NCBI GenBank assembly: GCA_037447655.1
Contig: JBBHKE010003399.1
Location: 87,928-99,795 of the forward strand
Length of the DNA stretch: 11,868 bases
Source of the DNA: Zygnema cylindricum
Taxonomy: Eukaryota; Streptophyta; Zygnematophyceae; Zygnematales; Zygnemataceae
Direction of reading: 5' to 3'
The position numbers and the translations under genes were made by a program. The notes under the pieces are model-generated. The model saw only the letters and a program-made list of their open reading frames with translations. It ran no database searches and was not told the origin of the DNA. Positions 6,780 to 11,868 of this stretch are shown here, piece by piece (position 1 is the stretch's first letter; every line of letters begins with the position of its first letter).

Positions 6780-7665
6780 TTTTCGAGAATATTTTTGACT
6801 GCCTCTTTTTGGGTTAGTGTGATTATTTTCTTCTCTCTATCCCTCTCCATCTGAATTCCCAAAACATATTTATCTTCCCCCAAATCCTTCATTTCAAATC
6901 TACTCTTTAGATTATTTTTCAGCTTATAAATTTTCTCCATTGATTTACTTAAAAGAAGCAAATTGTCAACATACATTGCAATGAATATTGTACCTATCTC
7001 ATCCTCGAATAGATAGATAGAATGATCCGAGCTGATTTGGACATATCCTAATTTTATCAATAAATCATCCATTTTCTTGTACCATTGGGGAGGAGCTTGT
7101 TTTAGTCCATAAAGGGACTTTATCACTTTGCACACCTTACTTTCTTCTCCTTCCTCCTCAAACCTTTACTGGCTGTCGCATGAAGATCTCTTCTTCAATT
7201 CTCCGTGTAAGAAGGTTGTTTTGATATCCATTTAGTGTACTTCCATGTCTTCCGCTGCCGCCAAACTATGTAGGATTCGGACGGAGAAAAATCTAACAAC
7301 CGGAGCAAAGGTCTCCTCATAATTGATCCTTTGCTTTTGTGTGAACCCTTTGGTCACTAATCTAACCCTTTTGTCACTAATCTAGTCTTTTATCGCACGA
7401 ATGTGTTATCGGGATTGAGTTTTAGCTTTAATAACCACTTGCATCCAATCGCTTTTCTGTCCGGTAGACAATCCACGAGCTCCCATGTATTTGCTTTTAT
7501 AATTGAAATCATTTCATCACTAATAGCTGTCATCCATCTACTTTTTTTTGGAATATTAATTGCTTTTAAGTAAGTTTGGGGTTCACTTAGATGTGAGAGC
7601 TTAGTCACCTTTATTGTTAACTTGTCTCTCTTGAAGTCTCTTGCTACTCTTTCTCCCTCGTTCAA
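6716..7665 (-). pseudogene. Copia reverse transcriptase (pseudogene, minus strand)
   Basis: Motifs in order: RWMTAISDEM, NTWELVDCLP, IGCKWLLKLKL (7665-7393); stop at 7390-7392; RLVTKG seen twice in two frames because of a 20 bp tandem duplication (7344-7383); NYEETFAPVV; MDIKTTFLHGEL with the first catalytic Asp, preceded by a stop at 7232-7234; another stop at 7166-7168; SLYGLKQAPPQWYKKMD; SSDHSIYLFEDE; the active site as YVDN (Asn codon at 6962-6964) instead of YVDD; LKSRFEMKDLGE; NSCTTPMDLKKGK. A 64 bp duplication then throws the frame into a stop near 6701. The uninterrupted part (7135-6701) has no true start; it is simply the longest stop-free piece. The catalytic Asp loss makes polymerase activity very unlikely. 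Confidence 0.92.
7344..7383 (+). repeat. 20 bp tandem duplication in RT
   Basis: AACCCTTTGGTCACTAATCT (7344-7363) is followed by AACCCTTTTGTCACTAATCT (7364-7383), one mismatch in 20. On the minus strand both copies encode RLVTKG, in two frames, so the duplication is also a frameshift. Confidence 0.92.
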
Positions 7666-7975
7666 AATTTAATGCCAGAATGGAGGGTAATCTCGAGTAT
7701 TTTCGAATAATTTCATCTTCTCCCCTATCCATAGAGTCCATTTTCGGTCTTCCATCGTCCATTTCTTGTCTTTTATCGTCCTCTTCCCCGGGTTGAACTG
7801 GAGACTGTGGCGCCAAAAGTGAGTCATTCTTCCCGATATCTGCAACATCCGGCTGAATTGAGGTGTTGTCAAAAGAATTTGAATCAAACTCATTTTCGGA
7901 TTCAATTCCAATTCTGACTGGTTTGGTATATTTAAAGGGGTCTATTGATTTTCCTTCATCCATAACTATCAAGTG
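7601..7975 (-). pseudogene. Linker between integrase and RT (pseudogene, minus strand)
   Basis: This continues the second integrase frame after its single stop at 7976-7978. It is acidic, rich in Asp, Glu, Ser and Lys, with repeated Met-Asp and Arg-Lys pairs (GEEDDKRQEMDDGRPKMD), and ends in an Arg/Lys-rich segment (FERGRKSSKRLQ). Low-complexity charged linkers of this kind lie between integrase and RT in many copia elements. The RT frame starts in a different phase at about 7665, so a frameshift separates the two. No separate function is proposed. Confidence 0.6.
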
Positions 7976-8700
7976 CTAAACTAGGATGATATCTTTTTCC
8001 CCAAGATCGTAAACTCTATATCGTTTTAAGTTTTCATCATATCTAAGTAGATACTCTGACTTTCCTCTTGCATCTAAATTCCAATAAGATTTTTTTGTAC
8101 GAAGACTATAAATTTGACTTCCGAACACCTTTAAGTGTGAGATATCAAGTTTTCTCCCGGTCCATTTTTCATAAGGTGTTTGACCTTTCACCGTAAAGGT
8201 GAGGACTCTATTCTTAAGGTAATTAGCACAGTTCATCGCTTTTGCCCATAAGCGTTTCCTATCCATTTATTTGTCAGCACGCTTGGCGCACTATCACTTA
8301 ATGTCCTATTTAATCTCTTAACTACACCATTTTGTTTTGGATTATTTGGGACAGTCTTTTGGTGTTGCACCCCCTCCTCTTTCAAAAAATCCGCAAACTG
8401 ATTAAAGGTGTATTCCCCCCCAATATCACTCCTCACCCTTGTTATAGGTGACTCATAAAACTTCTCACTTCATGCGTTATACTCTTTCAAATAAGTTGGT
8501 GCTTCAGATTATGCTTTCAAGATTTCTACTATAGAATATCTAGACAAGTCATTAGTAATACTAAGCATAAATCTCTTCCCTTCAACTGATGGCACTTTGG
8601 TCGGTCCCCATGTGTCAGTATGAACTAGATCTAAAACTTTTTCCCCTTTATAGGTTGCGGTTTTTGGGGAAGGCAATCCGTGGATCTTACCTTGAACACA
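7976..8700 (-). pseudogene. Copia integrase (pseudogene, minus strand)
   Basis: The reading starts at CVQGK (8700 down), the last Cys of the HHCC zinc motif; the Cys expected three residues earlier is Tyr. Next come LVHTDTWGP with the first catalytic Asp, a Ser-Arg-Tyr-Ser strand, RSDIGGEY with the second Asp (usual Asn replaced by Ile), and QNGVVKRLNRT, where the catalytic Glu is Lys (codon at 8317-8319). One frame holds from 8700 to about 8240 with stops at 8509-8511 and 8470-8472. After a frameshift near 8240-8260 the second half continues: LWAKAMNCANYLKN, TPYEKWTGRK, HLKVFGSQIYSL, then a GEKDIILV end and a stop at 7976-7978. Length and motif order are normal for copia integrase, but the enzyme would be dead. 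Confidence 0.9.
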
Positions 8701-8712
8701 TCCACCATAAGC

Positions 8713-9448
8713 AAATAAAAAACAAAACGATCAAAAATAAAAGGCAGCACAAAAAATGAAATGAAAGAAAAAATATTTAAAAACAACAGATGTTGTCTTC
8801 TTTCACAAGAATGATTGCTTGATTAATATCTAGATTAACTAAACACTAAGAGGCAAGTGCTCTTCTTCGTCATCAATGAAAACACCTAAACCCTAAACTA
8901 ATAGACTTACAACAAGAACACTACCAACATTGTTTGTAAAACTATAATGTGATAGTTTATTGGCTTGTAGCAAAAATAGTGCACACTATCACATCAACTT
9001 CTATGAAATGCTAAACCCAAGTTAAATTTTGTGGGGTTATAGTTCGTTGTTCTATTTTTTATCTATTCGTAACATTCGTTTGATATTTGAAATGTTTTTA
9101 TACATGAAATGTAGTTCCTCTTCATAATTTCATCGGTATTGTTATCAATTCCTTCCTCGGATTGACCTTTGTTGATAAATGAAATCCGTCTAGGAGAAGG
9201 TTGTGGTGTAGAAAGTGAAGGTCAGCTTTTCACACTTTTTAAAACATTTTAGTTCATTATAATACAATATAAATGTAAAAAGACTTTATTAAGAATGCGC
9301 TACGATAAACTATCTGAGCACATGGGAACCAAAAAATGTGTTGGAAAAGACTAAACTTATATAGTGGTTAGCAAAACAAAAAAATAGTGTAAAGGAAATA
9401 ATACGTTTTAAAAGGCGCGCCAAACTAAGACATTCAAAGAGCAATAAT
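8713..9448. other. AT-rich stretch, no gene recognised
   Basis: No long frame and no transposon domain. Visible structures: short palindrome ACAACA-GA-TGTTGT near 8783-8797; telo-box-like AAACCCTAAAC near 8888; a nested hairpin at 8947-8994, where ATGTGATAGT pairs with ACTATCACAT and the inner right arm contains ATAGTG-CA-CACTAT (8977-8990); and an AscI-type GGCGCGCC at 9414-9421. It lies 5' of the minus-strand copia fragment but does not look like its gag or LTR. Confidence 0.6.
8947..8994. repeat. Nested inverted repeat, 10 bp perfect arms
   Basis: ATGTGATAGT (8947-8956) and ACTATCACAT (8985-8994) are perfect inverted arms around 28 bp. The right side holds a second palindrome, ATAGTGCACACTAT (8977-8990), and the left side AACTAT...ATAGTT. 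Two mutually exclusive hairpins are possible. No known element family is assigned. Confidence 0.6.
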
Positions 9449-9737
9449 CACGAAAATTACAACATAATTGTGCACAGTAACCAACACTAAATTGTTTATT
9501 GCTATCAGTGTTAATAATTTTTTGCCACTTTAAACATCATTTGTCCGTTCACAATTGTCTTATTTTCACATGGGGACTGCCAAACGGAAAGTCGGAATCA
9601 TGGCTTTCAATTGCAACCGTCAGATCCATAATTTGACAAGTGTGTACGGAGAAAAGATGTATTAGGTGGCGAATTAAGCGCTAACACTAATAGGCATTGT
9701 TGTGTTTTGGGTAAAATTATGTTGCGACAAATAAGAT
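9449..9737. mobile_element. CACTA-like MITE, palindromic, about 289 bp
   Basis: The two ends are inverted repeats of each other over roughly 100 bp. Left: CACGAAAATTACAACATAATTG (9449 on), TTGCTATCAGTGTTAATAA (9499 on), TTTGCCACTTTAAACATC and CCGTTCACA. The reverse complement of the right end has GTCGCAACATAATT, TGCCTATTAGTGTTAG, TTCGCCACCTAATACATC and CCGTACACA in the same order. The centre carries CAATTGCAACCGTCAGATC. There is no coding capacity, so it would depend on a transposase elsewhere. Termini are worn: the left starts CACGA instead of CACTA and no clear 3 bp target duplication is seen. The CACTA assignment rests on the better preserved copy at 10994; a different TIR superfamily is possible. 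Confidence 0.6.
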
Positions 9738-10047
9738 ATTCAAATATATCGAATATATCGGTAGATCAGAGGCCTCGATATATCGCACTATGACCAACAA
9801 AATTGTATCGTTAAATATTTGGCTGAAGGTGGTTGTCCGTACATATTTAGTACGATAAATCGTACAAGAAATCATACCGAGGATCCGCCTCCCCCCTCAC
9901 TAAGAGCGCGCGGATGGGGGTTTGAAATTCTTTTGACATAACGACACTTCGATATATTGTGATGAAAATATAAAATAATATCGGCCAATACATCGCGGAA
10001 TATTGCGATATTGAGATACCGGGTACCCAAATTTAGGTACATATAGA
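9738..10047. repeat. CGATAT-rich palindromic segment
   Basis: ATATCG or CGATAT occurs repeatedly: near 9746-9770 (ATATATCGAATATATCGG), the palindrome CGATATATCG at 9776-9785, TTCGATATATTG near 9948, AATATCGGCCAATACATCGCGG near 9978 and TTGCGATATTGAG near 10003. Other palindromes are GTACGAT-AA-ATCGTAC (9850-9865), ATCCGC (9883-9888) with GCGGAT (9910-9915), and GGGTACCC (10021-10028). Two overlapping minus-strand frames (9872-10124) look like chance. Segments with many YCGATATATCG motifs occur as dispersed plant repeats, but I cannot name the family. Confidence 0.5.
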
Positions 10048-10096
10048 GTATCAGCACCAGCGATCTCGAGGATCAGCGGCGCGCCGCCCCTGATAC
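10048..10096. repeat. GC-rich nested hairpin with CGGCGCGCCG core
   Basis: GTATCAG (10048-10054) and CTGATAC (10090-10096) are 7 bp inverted arms. A second pairing uses ATCAG (10072-10076) with CTGAT (10090-10094) around the perfect palindrome CGGCGCGCCG (10077-10086). It stands out as a GC-rich spot in AT-rich DNA. Confidence 0.65.
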
Positions 10097-10929
10097 ATGT
10101 TGTTTTGAAAGCTTTATTCATCACTAATTCTCATAGGTGAGGGGTGTTTTCTTATTACTTAGAATGATTTGTGAAAGTCTGGTTCAATATGTACCAGAAT
10201 TAATGTTACAGTGAACGGTGAGAGAGTTCACACTGTGACACACTTTAGGACACGCGTTGGTAAAAGGAAGATGAGACGCTTTACAAAGAGCCGGTCGTAC
10301 TATTCAGATTCACTCTAAAGACCGAGGTGTCACATAAAGTTTCATCTTGGATGAATCTTCGGAAGGACGGACGGTGAAGATTTGCTGCCAACAAAAGATG
10401 GTCATCCGTGTCCACTTCTAGTATTATCTGACGTGTTCTCTACAGTGCACTGTGACGTTACTTACTTCTAGTTTGTACAGAAGCGTGTTTTGTTTAATTA
10501 GTGTTCTAGTTCAGATTCATTTTGTATGACATACCTTGAGATATTCAGGTATCCTCCTTAGGACTGGTAGTTATTATTGATGCATGGCTGGTATGCCTCC
10601 TTACCTTATTTAGGATTGTAAGTGGCTGCTAGCTCTTAGAAGAATAAATCTTTTAGTTATATATATTTAGGACTTAGCCATTTCAGATTCAGGAACTTGT
10701 TGTATCAAAACTATGCTGTGCCATTTTTGATATTTTTGACTGAGAATATTTCTCACATTTGTGTGCAGATTTCTGTGTAAATTTGCCGTTGTGTTCCTTT
10801 GTGTATTATCTGCATTGTGACAGATTTGTAGGCCATTTGGTTGCCTAATTTATCATTGGCTGTGTTCCAAAGTTGTGTGTGTTTTTTTCTGAGCATCTGT
10901 GAGAGCTTCTTGCTTTTCTGAATTCTGTG
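10097..10929 (+). other. No gene; possible copia LTR and leader remnant
   Basis: The stretch has no long frame. Its right part (about 10490-10929) is T-rich and LTR-like: AATAAA (10643-10648), a TATA-like TTATATATATTTA (about 10657-10669), then T/G-rich sequence ending ATCTGTGAGAGCTTCTTG just before an ATG. No primer-binding site complementary to initiator tRNA-Met (TGGTATCAGAGC) was found. The left part holds a hairpin, ACAGTGAAC (10208-10216) with GTTCACACTGT (10226-10236), and a perfect palindrome ACAGTGCACTGT (10442-10453). The LTR reading is tentative. Confidence 0.3.
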
Positions 10930-10983
10930 ATGACTACTCCAGCATCATCTTCATCTTCAGTTGGTGTAGCACTAACACAATAA
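10930..10983 (+). pseudogene. Short serine-rich start, possible copia gag N-terminus
   Basis: ATG at 10930 opens 17 codons, MTTPASSSSSVGVALTQ, closed by TAA at 10981-10983. A short Ser/Thr/Pro/Ala-rich start is common at the N-terminus of plant copia Gag, and the preceding T/G-rich sequence looks like a leader. The readable part stops where CACTAACACAA (10970 on) and then a CACTA-type terminus (10994) begin, so the gag could have been cut by that insertion. No zinc knuckle or other Gag domain is present to confirm it; it may equally be a chance frame. Confidence 0.25.
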
Positions 10984-10993
10984 CAATACACAA

Positions 10994-11157
10994 CACTACA
11001 ATTAGCAACACGCGGTGTACACCATGTATCGCTATTAGTGTTTATGTTTTTTTTTGCGCATAAAACATTTATTCTTTGTACACGCATGTCGGATTATGAT
11101 TCTGACGGTTGCGATTGAAAGCTAATATATTATCATCCGCTTGGAGGTCACCATGTG
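10994..11157. mobile_element. Second CACTA-like MITE copy, partial, inverted relative to the first
   Basis: It starts with CACTACAATTAGCAACA, a typical CACTA-type terminus, followed by the palindrome GGTGTACACC (11014-11023), GCTATTAGTGTTTATG, TTTGCGCATAAAACATTTATTC, TGTACACGCATGTC, TTCTGACGGTTGCGATTGAAAGC (11100-11122) and CCATGTG (11151-11157). The same order is found in the reverse complement of the MITE at 9449-9737. Similarity fades after 11157; a further match TAAAGTGGCAAAA near 11318-11330 is in the order expected for the far half, so the copy may be longer and interrupted. The 80-codon minus-strand frame over it is not a gene. Confidence 0.6.
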
Positions 11158-11754
11158 TACAGTACCTAACTAAACCACACTTCTAAAAGCAACTCATTAA
11201 GGCCCTAGGCTCGGGGGGCAAGTGGACGTAACAAGCGGACGATCCAAAATGTCATATGGATGAAGTAAAATCGGTACACAATATACGATTTGTCGCGTAC
11301 CACTTGCCAACTCGTAAAGTGGCAAAACGATAATGCGATAGAAGTACTGAAATGAATTCTCTCTTGAGTGAGATTTCCGTATCAAAAAGTGATGAGAGCT
11401 TTTTCGCAACCTAATCTGAACTACACGATGTCACGCCTACCTATGAGGTTAATGTCATAGCCTATTCCCACCGGAAAAAAATTCACTTCCGCAATAGACG
11501 GGCTTTCAAATAATGTACAACATTTCAAGCACCAACATTGTTGTTTTCGGAAATTCCCAAGAAACCGTACTATAAAACTTCCTCAAAATATTTGAGGATA
11601 TTCAAGTCGGGCTAAGGTTGCGTCTTTCTTTGAAACACGCCAACGGTAAACCCAAAAGCCGACGAAGCAAAAACAACATCCAAACGGTTATTTCATTGTT
11701 TTTTCGCGAAAAACTAGTCTAGCTTAAAACCACCGTCGTCATCCTTTGAAACAT
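11158..11754. other. No gene recognised
   Basis: Only one possible relic of the far half of the MITE (about 11317-11345) and a tight hairpin CCTCAAA-ATA-TTTGAGG (11581-11597) stand out. A 70-codon minus-strand frame (11197-11409) has no recognisable motif. The remainder is mixed sequence without repeats visible by eye. Confidence 0.55.
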
Positions 11755-11789
11755 TCATTCTCTCTCTTTTTCTCTCTTTCCCTCTCTCT

Positions 11790-11868
<79 letters not shown>
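11755..11868 (+). repeat. CT microsatellite reaching the window end
   Basis: An imperfect CT-rich run from 11755 becomes a pure TC repeat from about 11793 to 11863 (about 35 units), followed by TTCTC at the edge. The true length is unknown because the window stops inside it. CT repeats of this kind are common in plant 5' regions and introns, but no gene is visible next to it here. Confidence 0.97.

Larger units (their letters stand above)
6041..8712 (-). mobile_element. Degenerate Ty1/copia pol fragment, both ends missing
   Basis: Read on the minus strand, integrase comes first (8700 down to 7976), then a linker, reverse transcriptase and RNase H (to about 6045), the copia order. No LTR, polypurine tract, primer-binding site, gag or protease is visible next to it. 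Homology starts abruptly near 8710, at the end of the integrase zinc region, and stops near 6045, before the usual RNase H end. The protein sequence is unlike the plus-strand element, so it is a different family. Damage is heavier: stops, at least four frame changes, and tandem duplications of 20 and 64 bp. Confidence 0.88.

Noticed and set aside
9872-10124. Two minus-strand frames of 61 and 74 codons
   Set aside because: They overlap in different frames across palindromic repeat sequence and show no domain.
10820-10870. Primer-binding site for initiator tRNA-Met after the LTR-like stretch
   Set aside because: TTGGTTGCC and TTGGCTGTG were considered but match TGGTATCAGAGC too poorly.
10845-11087. 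80-codon minus-strand frame
   Set aside because: It spans the junction of the leader-like stretch and the MITE copy, so it joins unrelated sequences.
11197-11409. 70-codon minus-strand frame
   Set aside because: No recognisable motif and no supporting context.
1-11868. CRISPR array, tRNA, rRNA or bacterial defence system
   Set aside because: No regularly spaced repeats, no tRNA T-loop signature and no prokaryotic gene arrangement were seen on either strand.

Overview
The window looks like repeat-rich, non-coding nuclear DNA of a eukaryote, most likely a land plant. It carries two different decayed Ty1/copia pol regions, a CACTA-like miniature element with a second partial copy, long purine tracts and a CT microsatellite. 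I see no intact protein-coding gene, no tRNA or rRNA gene, no CRISPR array and no bacterial operon structure. The host assignment is an inference: copia density and CACTA-type termini fit plants, but no host gene is present to confirm it.

Layout. (1) About 1-3480, plus strand: an old copia element with the end of integrase, a linker, reverse transcriptase and RNase H, then a polypurine tract and a 3' LTR starting TGTTAGG at 2894. Its 5' end lies outside the window. (2) About 3472-4640: a ~590 bp unit repeated twice in tandem; each copy has a G-box and a ~260-285 bp GA/GGGA purine tract. (3) About 4640-6040: AT-rich sequence with hairpins and no convincing gene. (4) About 6040-8712, minus strand: a second, unrelated copia pol fragment with no LTR visible on either side, broken by stops, a 20 bp and a 64 bp tandem duplication and frameshifts. 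(5) About 8713-9448: unassigned AT-rich DNA. (6) 9449-9737: a palindromic CACTA-like MITE; half of a related copy lies in opposite orientation at 10994-11157. (7) Between those copies: an ATATCG/CGATAT-rich palindromic segment, a GC-rich hairpin, and a stretch resembling a copia LTR/leader followed by a 17-codon serine-rich start that runs into the CACTA terminus. (8) 11158-11754: nothing recognised. (9) 11755-11868: a CT microsatellite reaching the window edge.

How the parts relate. The two pol relics point towards each other (tail to tail) and belong to different copia families, so neither complements the other by sequence. Both are dead: one has a stop in place of the Tyr of the RT YVDD box, the other has YVDN, and both have Lys where integrase normally has its catalytic Glu. 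The window reads as nested and tandem repeat decay. I did not find evidence for a new functional system; the most notable items are the repeat architecture of the LTR, the duplicated G-box/purine units and the related inverted MITE copies.
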